Source: Candidatus Sulfotelmatobacter sp. (GTDB taxonomy: Bacteria > Acidobacteriota > Terriglobia > Terriglobales > Acidobacteriaceae). From it: a stretch of DNA of 33,867 bases. Where the stretch lies: the NCBI GenBank assembly GCA_030040965.1, contig JASHOT010000190.1, positions 1-33,867 on the forward strand, written 5' to 3'. A program made the position numbers and the translations under genes. The first letter of the stretch is position 1; each line of letters opens with the position of its first letter. The notes beneath the pieces are model-generated. The model saw nothing but the letters and a program-made list of their open reading frames with translations. It had not been told where the DNA came from and did no database searches. Below are positions 1 through 7,563 of the stretch, piece after piece.

Positions 1-2
1 CG

Positions 3-86
3 CTGCGCAGCTTTTTTCAGATCGTGAAGGCCGGAGATGAACAGCAAGTGGTTCTGCAGCCGGGTTCTTCGACCGCAAGCAACTAG
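3..86 (+). CDS. C-terminal end of an unidentified protein (5' part outside window)
   Basis: From base 3 an open frame runs to a TAG at 84-86 and encodes 27 residues ending ...VVLQPGSSTASN. Its composition (FFQIVKAGDEQQVVLQP, then a Ser/Thr/Gly tail) looks like a genuine protein C-terminus and not random translation, and it stops only 8 bases before the stop of the converging glycosyltransferase gene, the tight packing expected of two real convergent genes. Too little is present to name a family. Confidence 0.5.
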   Translation: MRSFFQIVKAGDEQQVVLQPGSSTASN

Positions 87-94
87 GCAGCTGT

Positions 95-1732
95 TTATAC
101 GCCGACTGGAAATGGCTTGCTGTGCGCAGTGGCCGAAACGCGTCCGCTGAATCGCCCTTGCAGCAGCGACATCAGGCCCGTGTACCAGTATCCGACGACG
201 AACAACATAAGAAACGGCACGGTGATGTAGTTTTCGTTGTCAATGGCGTAATACACCGTGAGCGCGAAATAAGAGCCGATCAAGATTTCAAGCCACGGCA
301 CCCATCCCAGACGCCTGCGATATTTTGTGGCCCCCACCTTGTCCTGCCTGGAAACGACGCTATATTTCGGCGTCCGCGCAAAAGCCGACTGCTTGCCGAT
401 GAGAGCTTCGATCACAGCCTTGGTATTGGTGACGGTCAACCCGATTCCGAGCGCCATCAAAAACGGCAAATACACCAATGCCCGCGGCCAACGCCGCGGA
501 AATAATTCGCGCTGCGAGACCAGATAGAAGCTGGAGATGGAAAATGTCGAGGCCATGAACAGCGGCAGATCGATGTAGAGCATCTGAAACCAGCCCTGAT
601 AAAAACGAATGATCATTGCCGGCAACAGGAGCACCGAGAGCATAATCATCAGCGGATAGCTGATGTTCGCCGTCAGGTGATACCAGGCCTCGACCTTGGT
701 GTGCAGAGGCGCATCGCTCCGCAGAACGCGTGGCAAAATCTTTTTTCCTGTCTGAATCAGCCCCTTTGCCCACCGCGCCTGCTGCGTTTTAAAGGCCGTC
801 ATCTCAACCGGCAACTCGGCGGGACATTCCACATCCTGCAGATAGATGAATTTCCATCCCTTGAGCTGTGCGCGATAAGAGAGATCGGTGTCCTCGGTCA
901 GAGTATCGTGCTGCCATCCGCCAGCCCCATCAATAGCCGAGCGCCGCCACATCCCCGCCGTGCCGTTAAAGTTGAAGAACAGGCCCGTGCGTGCGCGCCC
1001 CGAATGTTCAAGTACGAAGTGACCATCGAGCAGGATCGCTTCGACTTCCGTCAGAAACGAATAATTGCGATTGATGTGCGTCCATCGCGTTTGCACCATC
1101 CCGACTTTGGGATCGGTGAAGTGATGAATCACGCGCAGCAGAAAATCTTCCGGCGGCGTAAAATCCGCGTCGAAGATGGCGACGAATTCCCCCTTGGCCG
1201 TTTTGAGTCCTTCCGCCAGCGCACCCGCCTTGAATCCTTCGCGATTCGTCCGATGGTGATAGGTGACGGGATGCCCGAGCGCGGCATAACGCTCCACCAG
1301 TCCACGAGCGACGTCGACAGTTTCGTCGGTTGAATCGTCGAGCACCTGGATATCCAACTTGTCGCTTGGATAATCGAGCCTGCAGATGGCATCGAGCAGG
1401 CGCTCAACAACGTATTGTTCGTTGAAAATCGGCAACTGGACCGTGATCCGCGGCAACTCCGAAAAAATAGCGGCTGGTGCGGTAGTACGTTTCTGGCGAT
1501 GCTTGTAATAGAGATAGACCAGAATGTAGCGATGCACGCCGTAGCCCGCGAGCAATATCAGCACCACGAAATATGGAATCAGCAGGGCGAGATCGAATCC
1601 GTTGGCGTGGTAAAGGCCGCGAAAAGTCGTGTCCAGAAAATGCTGGCGGATGTAAGGCCCGATGCCTTTCGGGCCAGAGAGCAGCGACCCGACGTCGGCA
1701 CGAAGAAACATCGCAATAAGATATGGATTCAC
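95..1732 (-). CDS. Cellulose-synthase-like family 2 glycosyltransferase, membrane-bound
   Basis: A 545-aa processive-type GT2 enzyme that probably polymerises or transfers sugars from a nucleotide-sugar at the inner membrane. A hydrophobic segment at about 48-72 precedes the GT-A catalytic domain (about 93-330). The expected residues are visible: DDSTDE (132-137) and DAD (188-190) for nucleotide-sugar and metal binding, TED (279-281) for the catalytic base, and QQARW (317-321) for acceptor/product binding. Several membrane helices follow (about 350-410, 420-440, 485-530). The arrangement matches CslA/glucomannan-synthase-like bacterial proteins; the product is not predictable. No cyclic-di-GMP PilZ domain is present. 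The first codon is GTG with no clear Shine-Dalgarno; an internal ATG at residue 8 is an alternative start. It converges on the partial gene at the left edge. Confidence 0.9.
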   Translation of the reverse strand: MNPYLIAMFLRADVGSLLSGPKGIGPYIRQHFLDTTFRGLYHANGFDLALLIPYFVVLILLAGYGVHRYILVYLYYKHRQKRTTAPAAIFSELPRITVQLPIFNEQYVVERLLDAICRLDYPSDKLDIQVLDDSTDETVDVARGLVERYAALGHPVTYHHRTNREGFKAGALAEGLKTAKGEFVAIFDADFTPPEDFLLRVIHHFTDPKVGMVQTRWTHINRNYSFLTEVEAILLDGHFVLEHSGRARTGLFFNFNGTAGMWRRSAIDGAGGWQHDTLTEDTDLSYRAQLKGWKFIYLQDVECPAELPVEMTAFKTQQARWAKGLIQTGKKILPRVLRSDAPLHTKVEAWYHLTANISYPLMIMLSVLLLPAMIIRFYQGWFQMLYIDLPLFMASTFSISSFYLVSQRELFPRRWPRALVYLPFLMALGIGLTVTNTKAVIEALIGKQSAFARTPKYSVVSRQDKVGATKYRRRLGWVPWLEILIGSYFALTVYYAIDNENYITVPFLMLFVVGYWYTGLMSLLQGRFSGRVSATAHSKPFPVGV

Positions 1733-1819
1733 GGAAGAGACCGATGACCGACACCCGGCAAAACTTCTATTTTACCGGATTTGCAAGCCGTGATTCGATC
1801 CGGAAGCGCACACCTTCTC

Positions 1820-2353
1820 TCACGCCGCACCTGCTTTCGGCGTGTCGCGCGGAAGCGAAACCACCTCTGATGTGGGATGAAAACGTCTCACCGCCATGAC
1901 GGTGAGCACGACAAAAACTGCCAGCAGGAGAAGTTGCGCGATGCCGAACGGCGGTTCTTTCTGCGTGGGCGCCAACGCGTGCAGCGCCGGCACTTTTTCA
2001 AACGACTGCACGACCAAAACGAAACAGTTGAAATATAGTGCAATCGCAGCCGTAATCACATAGGTCGAACGCCACGCACCAGACATCTTTCGCACGTAAC
2101 GCGCCAGACCCGCAATCACCAGCACCACCAGCGACAAAATGCCAACCACGATTCCGGGCGTGATGTGGTCGTTTGGAAATGCAAAGCCGGTGAGGCTGGT
2201 CAACGCCGTGCTCGCCAGAAATAAAGAGGTCATGCGGTCCATGCGATTTGCCGTCAGTATGCCGTAAAGTACGACCAGGCCGGAAACGATTCCTATCAGG
2301 CTGATCAGTACGTGCAGCAAAGTGAAAGTTGCGGTCGACATTCCCAGAATCAT
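1820..2353 (-). CDS. Small four-helix integral membrane protein, unknown function
   Basis: A 177-aa protein with about four hydrophobic helices (about residues 8-32, 40-58, 66-84, 96-116 and a further one at 136-156), short loops and a charged C-terminal tail. I do not recognise the family; it resembles small uncharacterised bacterial membrane proteins. The start is well supported: GGAGG lies five bases upstream of the ATG at 2353. A second ATG four codons in is less well placed. It is divergent from the GT39-like gene and separated from the upstream-lying GT2 gene by 87 bases, so it may be co-transcribed with that gene. Confidence 0.75.
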   Translation of the reverse strand: MILGMSTATFTLLHVLISLIGIVSGLVVLYGILTANRMDRMTSLFLASTALTSLTGFAFPNDHITPGIVVGILSLVVLVIAGLARYVRKMSGAWRSTYVITAAIALYFNCFVLVVQSFEKVPALHALAPTQKEPPFGIAQLLLLAVFVVLTVMAVRRFHPTSEVVSLPRDTPKAGAA

Positions 2354-2466
2354 GGCATCCTCCTATTGGCTCAGGAAACCGATTGTACGCCCAACGTAAG
2401 TTCAGGGCAGTACCGGGCAGTGGTTCGTTTTGAATGTTGCCGACATTATTTGGCCTTCGACCGGCA

Positions 2467-2610
2467 TCATCCCGAGCGGAGCCGTATTTCAGGCGGAGAG
2501 GGGGATCTCCCTACGCACAAAACGGTTTGCACGGGAGATCCCTCGGCCCGCGGTTTCGCCGCCCCCGGCTGAAGCCGGGGGTCTACCTGAGAGCGCGGGA
2601 CTCGAGATGA
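2467..2610. repeat. REP-like intergenic repeat, copy 1
   Basis: This element begins with TCATCCCGAGCGGAGCCG and ends with a GATGA, and shares several blocks in the same order (GGGATCTCC, ATCCCTCGGCCCGC, CGCGGG) with the element at 7213-7324. It carries an extra perfect hairpin, CCCCCGGCT (2562-2570) with AGCCGGGGG (2573-2581). It fills most of the 340-bp gap between two divergent genes (2354-2693). No convincing gene lies in that gap; short frames through it are repeat translations. Confidence 0.75.
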
Positions 2611-2655
2611 CGCATTCAGATGGGAGAGATTTCGAACCGCACCGACACTCACCTA

Positions 2656-2684
2656 TTGCTGAGCCATGTTAGCTCAGTTACAAA
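2656..2684 (+). promoter_or_regulatory. Possible promoter with internal inverted repeat
   Basis: TTGCTG (2656-2661) and TACAAA (2679-2684) are 17 bases apart, 10 bases before the ATG of the GT39-like gene. CTGAGC (2659-2664) and GCTCAG (2672-2677) form an inverted repeat inside the spacer, which could be an operator. The hexamers match consensus only partly, so this is tentative. Confidence 0.25.
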
Positions 2685-2693
2685 TAGAAGCGA

Positions 2694-4004
2694 ATGCAAC
2701 CCAGCTCAACGACGAAGGATTCCGTACGTCATTCCTACGCGTTCTTCGAATTATGGACTCGCATTCGCGCGTCGGAGTTTTGGATCGTCTGGATCGCATT
2801 GATTCTTCGCGTCGGCTGGATCTTCGTCGGACACACCTATAAGTTCAAGGCGACGGATGACAATTTTGGATTCGGATTCGAAATGGGACGGATTGCGGCT
2901 TCCCTTGCATCAGGCCACGGCTTCAGTAATCCCTTCGGCCCATCAACCGGCCCCACGGCCTGGGAACCTCCCCTGTATCCGTATCTGACTGCGGGAGTAT
3001 TTCTTCTCTTTGGAATCTATTCCAAGGCGTCGGCGATCGTGCTGCTCACGGTGAATAGTGTGTTTTCGGCTCTCACCTGCATTCCCATCTTTCGCATCGC
3101 GCGGCGGATGTTCTCGGAAAAAGTCGCAGTGGGATCGGCATGGGCGTGGGCTCTGCTTCCGAATGTGATGTTCTGGTGCACGCGCTATGTATGGGAGACG
3201 AGCCTATCGGCGCTACTGATCGCGACGATCTTCTGGCTGACGCTCCAGTTCGAGGAACACGACGGCTGGTTGCCGTGGATCGAATTCGGGCTGCTCTGGG
3301 GCATCGCCGCCCTGAACAGCACGAGCCTGGTATCGTTTCTGCCGGCCGCAGGGCTGTGGGCTTGGCATCGGCGCAGAAAATCGGGCAAGCGATCGCTGGC
3401 TGGCGTAATAGTGGCGTCGGCCGTTTTCCTTGCCTGCGTCGCGCCGTGGATCATTCGAAATTATCAGACATTCGGCAAGTTCATCTTCATCCGCGACAAT
3501 TTTGGCAACGAGTTGCGGCTGGGTAACGGAAACGGAGCCGATGGCACGCTCATGCTCTACCTTGATCCCATGCACGATACCGATGTGATGCGTCAGTATG
3601 AAAGCATGGGAGAACTCGCCTTCAACGCCATGCGCAAGCAGCAGGCGATCGCCTACATCGAAGCCGATTACGCGCGATTTGCGTTCCTGTGCCTGAAACG
3701 CTTCATCTGCTTCTGGGCAGGCCCCCCAAAGGCGACCGAGCCCGAGTGGCTGGGACCCGCCAAGAACTCGCTATTCCTCGCATCGTCTGTGCTCGCGATC
3801 TGGGGATTGGCGCGCGCCCTGCGCCAACGCCGTTCGGGAGCTTGGCTTTTGCTTTGGCTGATCCTGTTTTATCCGGCTATCTACTACGGAGTGTATGCGA
3901 TCCTGCGCTACCGTCATCCGATCGAACCGTTGATGACCATCCTTTGCGTTTTTCTGCTGACTGAGATTGGGAAGAAGCCGGCGGCTTCTCGCGCCCAGAC
4001 ATAA
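2694..4004 (+). CDS. GT39/ArnT-like polytopic membrane glycosyltransferase
   Basis: A 436-aa membrane protein of the dolichyl-phosphate-mannose/ArnT-like (PMT_2, GT39) type, which moves a sugar from a polyprenyl-phosphate carrier to an acceptor on the outer side of the membrane. A first helix (about 30-48) is followed by a hydrophilic loop holding acidic residues (ATDDNFGFGFEMGRIAA, about 54-70) and a WEPPLYPYL segment (about 90-98), the typical EL1 layout. About nine further hydrophobic helices follow. The conserved C-terminal pattern YYGVYAILRYRHPIEP (about 401-416) is characteristic of this family. Acceptor and donor are unknown. The start has only a weak GAAGCGA upstream. It is followed at 65 bases by the DUF4097-type gene. 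Confidence 0.85.
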   Translation: MQPSSTTKDSVRHSYAFFELWTRIRASEFWIVWIALILRVGWIFVGHTYKFKATDDNFGFGFEMGRIAASLASGHGFSNPFGPSTGPTAWEPPLYPYLTAGVFLLFGIYSKASAIVLLTVNSVFSALTCIPIFRIARRMFSEKVAVGSAWAWALLPNVMFWCTRYVWETSLSALLIATIFWLTLQFEEHDGWLPWIEFGLLWGIAALNSTSLVSFLPAAGLWAWHRRRKSGKRSLAGVIVASAVFLACVAPWIIRNYQTFGKFIFIRDNFGNELRLGNGNGADGTLMLYLDPMHDTDVMRQYESMGELAFNAMRKQQAIAYIEADYARFAFLCLKRFICFWAGPPKATEPEWLGPAKNSLFLASSVLAIWGLARALRQRRSGAWLLLWLILFYPAIYYGVYAILRYRHPIEPLMTILCVFLLTEIGKKPAASRAQT

Positions 4005-4068
4005 CACACCGAAATTGATCTCACCAAACAGAAACATGCGCGTCTAACCCGTTGAAACGGAGGGAGTC

Positions 4069-4941
4069 ATGAATCGCTATCGCCTATCTTTAACCAGGTA
4101 TGCGGCTCTGGCCGCGATTTGCACAGCCGGGCTGGCCTTGGCCGCACAGGCGTCGGATCATCGCGGGGATCTGACCGAGGAGTTTCACCAGACGTATGCG
4201 ATCACGCCCGACGGACGCGTTGAACTGAACAACATCAATGGCGACGTGCACATTTCCAGCTGGGACCGGAATGAAGTAAAAGTCGATGCCGTAAAGTACG
4301 CCGACACCAAGGAAAAACTCGACGAAGCCAAGATCGAAATAGATTCTGGCAAGGACTACCTCTCCATTCGCACCAAGTATCCCGACCATGACAATACCTG
4401 GACGTGGGGATCGCATCACAACCCGGCCAGCGTCGAGTACACGCTGACGGTCCCGCGCACCGCACGTCTGGATAAAATCAATCTGATCAACGGCGCGCTA
4501 GGCGTCACCGGCATCAGCGGCGAAGTCCGCGCCTCCTGCATCAACGGACGGCTGGACGCACATGATCTGTCGGGACGCGCGGAATTGTCGACGGTCAACG
4601 GTCGCCTGGATGCTCATTTCGAGCAACTGGCTCAGAATTCCATTGAACTGAACTCCGTCAACGGCTCGGTCGATCTGACCATCCCCTCCGATTCGAATGC
4701 GGAACTGGAAGCGAGCACCGTGAATGGCGGAATCGACAACGATTTCGGGCTGCACGTGAACCATCACCGTTTCGTTGGCCACGATCTGCGCGGCGAGATC
4801 GGAAACGGCGGGGCGCGGATCAAACTCAGCGACGTCAACGGCCACCTCGAGATTCATCATGCCCAGGATGGCCACGCCATGAGCCCGGTGAAAGACTTGA
4901 GCCATCGGGACAAAGACGACGATGACGACAGCACGATCTGA
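4069..4941 (+). CDS. Secreted DUF4097-type repeat protein (adhesin-like beta-helix)
   Basis: A 290-aa protein with an N-terminal signal peptide (about 1-28, AALAAICTAGLALAAQA) and a body made of repeats of a short strand-turn unit containing N-G (NINGDVHI, LINGALGV, CINGRLDA, TVNGRLDA, SVNGSVDL, TVNGGIDN, DVNGHLEI). This is the hallmark of the DUF4097 putative-adhesin fold, a right-handed beta-solenoid. It ends in an unusual acidic tail, DKDDDDDSTI. It is probably exported to the periplasm or surface; no enzymatic residues are evident. The start is supported by GGAGG seven bases ahead of the ATG at 4069. It lies 36 bases before the S41-like peptidase and probably shares its transcript. Confidence 0.85.
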   Translation: MNRYRLSLTRYAALAAICTAGLALAAQASDHRGDLTEEFHQTYAITPDGRVELNNINGDVHISSWDRNEVKVDAVKYADTKEKLDEAKIEIDSGKDYLSIRTKYPDHDNTWTWGSHHNPASVEYTLTVPRTARLDKINLINGALGVTGISGEVRASCINGRLDAHDLSGRAELSTVNGRLDAHFEQLAQNSIELNSVNGSVDLTIPSDSNAELEASTVNGGIDNDFGLHVNHHRFVGHDLRGEIGNGGARIKLSDVNGHLEIHHAQDGHAMSPVKDLSHRDKDDDDDSTI

Positions 4942-4977
4942 ATGGCGTCTCGGCCTTGAATTCCGAAGATCGGAGCC

Positions 4978-6384
4978 ATGAGGAAACTCCTGAAGGTTGG
5001 CGGCATTAGCCTAGGTATCGTTCTATTGCTGATCGTAATAGCCGGCGGCTTCGTCTATGCGATGCTGCACCACTTTTACCCGTCGCCGCCGCAGGCCAAA
5101 TATGGCACGCCGAAAGACACACTCGAAGCGCAGCGGCAGGATCTCGATTATTTCGCGAAGCTGGTCGCGATGGATCGCTCGTACTCGACTGAGGCTCGCA
5201 CCCAGGCACAGCGACGAATAGCCGAGCTCGCGGATTCGAACGCCGTCATGCCACGACCCAATCTCCGCGTGGCACTGATGGAGATTGCCGCTCTCGCCGA
5301 TAACGGTCACACACGCGTGGATAGCGATTCCGGAGCCGATCCGATGGAATTGCCAGTGCGCGTTGCGGATTTCTCCGACGGCATCTATGTCTTGCATGCG
5401 ACCAAGACATACGCTGACCTTCTCGGAGGAAAAGTCGTCTCCATTGATGGCCATCCCATTGACGACGTCATGGCCCGGCTCGAGCAGCTTCGCGGCGGCG
5501 CTCCCCAGTGGCGCAAGGCATATGGGGAGGTGTACATCGGCTGGCAGGATGTGCTGGTTGGCGCGGGCATTGCTCCCGACATGGAGCACTCGACGTGGAC
5601 CGTAATCTTGCCATCCGGCACAACCATCACGCGCACGCTGACGCCGTATAAACCCAGCGAGGACGAGCCGGACATATTCATCAACCGCATCTACTCGCCA
5701 GAGCCGCTTACGGATCTGGGTCCCGATTGGGTTGCCTATCAGCCAGATCGGCCCGCGCCGATTACCTTGGCCGATTTCGATACGACGTTCCACCGCGTTC
5801 GCTTGCCGCACTCCTGCGTCATGCTGATCCAATTCAGATCTAATGACGACGAAGGCAACAACCACATTAAGGACTTCGAGGCTGCGACCACGGCCGACAT
5901 GCAGGCGAACAGACCCTGCCATCTCATCTTCGACAATCGATTCAACGCCGGCGGCAATCTCACCAAGACGATATTTTTCGCGAAAGATCTGCCGGACCTC
6001 ATCGCGCCAAACGGGAATATCTATCTTTTAACCTCCGGCATGACCTTCTCGGCAGGAATCACGACCACGGCGCTGATCAAGCACGCCGGCGGCGGCCGCG
6101 TCACCATTCTGGGCGAGCCGGTGGGCGACAGACTCGCATTCTTTGCCGAAGGAGGGCGGGGCTGCCTGCCGAACTATCCTTTGTGCCTGCACTACGAGAC
6201 CGGCAAGCATGATTACACACATTCCTGCCACGATTGGAACACCTGCTTTTGGTTGATCTGGTTGCTTCCCGTACGCGTGAATACTCTCCAGCCGGATGAG
6301 ACGATCTCAATGAGCTTTAACGACTGGCGACAGGGACGCGATCCGGTGCTCGAGCGCGCGACAGCATTAGCAACCCGCAATTAA
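4978..6384 (+). CDS. S41-like (tail-specific protease family) membrane-anchored peptidase
   Basis: A 468-aa protein with one N-terminal membrane helix (about 8-29) and an extracytoplasmic domain. S41 hallmarks are visible: DNGHT (108-112), a PDZ-like stretch LGGKVVSIDGHPIDDV (about 149-164), DNRFNAGGN (319-327, the family's D-x-R-x-N-x-G-G block) and TSGMTFSAG (352-360), in which Ser358 aligns with the nucleophile. A Cys-rich segment (GRGCLPNYPLC, HSCHDWNTC, about 394-421) is unusual and suggests disulfides. S41 enzymes cleave periplasmic or signalling substrates; some relatives are inactive. The Shine-Dalgarno GGAG is only two bases from the ATG, so the start is less certain. It converges with the methyltransferase gene; the 51-bp gap shows nothing notable. 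Confidence 0.8.
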   Translation: MRKLLKVGGISLGIVLLLIVIAGGFVYAMLHHFYPSPPQAKYGTPKDTLEAQRQDLDYFAKLVAMDRSYSTEARTQAQRRIAELADSNAVMPRPNLRVALMEIAALADNGHTRVDSDSGADPMELPVRVADFSDGIYVLHATKTYADLLGGKVVSIDGHPIDDVMARLEQLRGGAPQWRKAYGEVYIGWQDVLVGAGIAPDMEHSTWTVILPSGTTITRTLTPYKPSEDEPDIFINRIYSPEPLTDLGPDWVAYQPDRPAPITLADFDTTFHRVRLPHSCVMLIQFRSNDDEGNNHIKDFEAATTADMQANRPCHLIFDNRFNAGGNLTKTIFFAKDLPDLIAPNGNIYLLTSGMTFSAGITTTALIKHAGGGRVTILGEPVGDRLAFFAEGGRGCLPNYPLCLHYETGKHDYTHSCHDWNTCFWLIWLLPVRVNTLQPDETISMSFNDWRQGRDPVLERATALATRN

Positions 6385-6435
6385 GAATCAGAATCCGGCT
6401 GGGAATCCTTGGCCATGCTCGTGAATTGCTGACTC

Positions 6436-7185
6436 TCAATAGATCGTGTACCCGGGCGCGGGCGTGCGCAGGTCGGGTTTTGAGGCCATCAGCAACAGCG
6501 CGCCCTCACGCTTGAACGCCTTCAAATCCTCCAGGCTGTGGAACGATTTCGTTTTGTAATCGTCGGGCGTGGGCGTGTCATCGGGAATGCGGCGCGCCTC
6601 TACGTTTTCGAAAGCGTGCTTCTTGAGGAGCTCCACGTATTCCTCTGCCGAGCGCACGTGCACTGGGACCTTCAGCTTGTCGACCCATTGCAGCGAATAG
6701 ACGTTGTCTTTATAGAGATTGATCAGGATGAATAACCTTCCCCGCGGTGCCATCACGCGAAAAAGTTCCATCAGCGCGCGGTCCTGGTCGGGATAGTAGT
6801 AGAACGACTCCACCGACAAGACCTTGTCGAAGAAGTTTTCTTCCCACGGAATCTGCTGCGCCGATCCCCATACATAAAGAATGTTTTCGAAATCCCGGGA
6901 CGACTCGCGCGCCAGTCGCACCATTTCGTCCGAAACGTCGAGGCCGACAGCCTGTCCGAATCCTTCCGGCCCATCGCCAACCAGTCGCGCTAAAAGGCGC
7001 GTGGCCCAGCCCGATCCGCAGCCGAGATCGAGCACGCGCTCGCCCGGGCGCAGGTTCATCAGCCGCAATGTTTTCTCGGTGATGTCGAGATGGTGATTCT
7101 CCATCTTCGGCCCTTCGCCGGCATTGGCCCAGCGGTTGAATTCCTGTTGCAGTTTTTCGTCGGGAGTGAGCGGTTTCTCGGTCAT
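6436..7185 (-). CDS. Class I SAM-dependent methyltransferase
   Basis: A 249-aa cytosolic methyltransferase with the Rossmann-like SAM fold. Motif I is VLDLGCGSGWATRLLARL (51-68); an acidic residue ending the next strand (GLDVSDEMVRLA), then a motif with VESFYYYPDQDRALMELFRVMAPRGRLFI (in parts) fit the Methyltransf_11 family including the post-II/III segment. The substrate is not predictable; ubiquinone/menaquinone, tocopherol and small-molecule methylases share this layout. GAGG lies five bases before the ATG at 7185, supporting the start. It is divergent from the zinc-ribbon/permease pair, with a REP-like repeat in between. Confidence 0.85.
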   Translation of the reverse strand: MTEKPLTPDEKLQQEFNRWANAGEGPKMENHHLDITEKTLRLMNLRPGERVLDLGCGSGWATRLLARLVGDGPEGFGQAVGLDVSDEMVRLARESSRDFENILYVWGSAQQIPWEENFFDKVLSVESFYYYPDQDRALMELFRVMAPRGRLFILINLYKDNVYSLQWVDKLKVPVHVRSAEEYVELLKKHAFENVEARRIPDDTPTPDDYKTKSFHSLEDLKAFKREGALLLMASKPDLRTPAPGYTIY

Positions 7186-7212
7186 ACGATCCTCATATCG
7201 GATTGACTTGCG

Positions 7213-7324
7213 TCATCCCGAGCAGAGCCGTTTTTCAGGCGAAGCGAGGGATCTCCCGAGAAACACCCTGCATGCCACGGGATATCCCTCGGCCCGCTGG
7301 TAAGCACGCGGGCTCTCGGGATGA
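7213..7324. repeat. REP-like intergenic repeat, copy 2
   Basis: Starts TCATCCCGAGCAGAGCCG, continues through GAGGGATCTCCC and ATCCCTCGGCCCGC, and ends CTCTCGGGATGA, so the two ends are near-inverted copies of each other. It shares block order with 2467-2610 but lacks that copy's extra C/G hairpin. It occupies the gap between two divergent genes. Confidence 0.75.
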
Positions 7325-7398
7325 AGCAGAATTCTGGTCCCTCTATTAATAAATCAATACCACCTCTTTTCGCTTCCTGTGCTACAGTTTTCCTCCGC

Positions 7399-7563
7399 AT
7401 GGCGACACGCCCACAAACTCCTCAGCCTGATCCCGCGCCGCTTTACTGCCCGAACTGCGCGGAGGAAGTGACCGATCCGTTGACCTGCGGCGATTGTTCA
7501 TCCGTCATTTGCCGGCGCTGCGGCACGCCGCTCGAATCTCCTGATGAACTTGGAATCGGATAA
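7399..7563 (+). CDS. 54-aa double zinc-ribbon protein
   Basis: A 54-residue protein with three Cys pairs, CPNC (17-20), CGDC (30-33) and CRRC (38-41), spaced as in a small zinc ribbon or rubredoxin-like knuckle. It probably binds one zinc, possibly two; function unknown. The frame extends upstream to 7321 through the repeat element, but the ATG at 7399 is the sensible start because the conserved part begins there. Its TAA shares one base with the ATG of the permease gene (TAATG), implying translational coupling. No Shine-Dalgarno is seen before 7399. Confidence 0.7.
   Translation: MATRPQTPQPDPAPLYCPNCAEEVTDPLTCGDCSSVICRRCGTPLESPDELGIG

Noticed and set aside
2312-2672. Small plus-strand frames in the 2354-2693 gap
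   Set aside because: They translate the REP-like repeat, lack ribosome sites and have no protein-like composition.
5023-5922. 299-aa open frame on the minus strand
   Set aside because: Antisense to the S41-like gene and without motifs.
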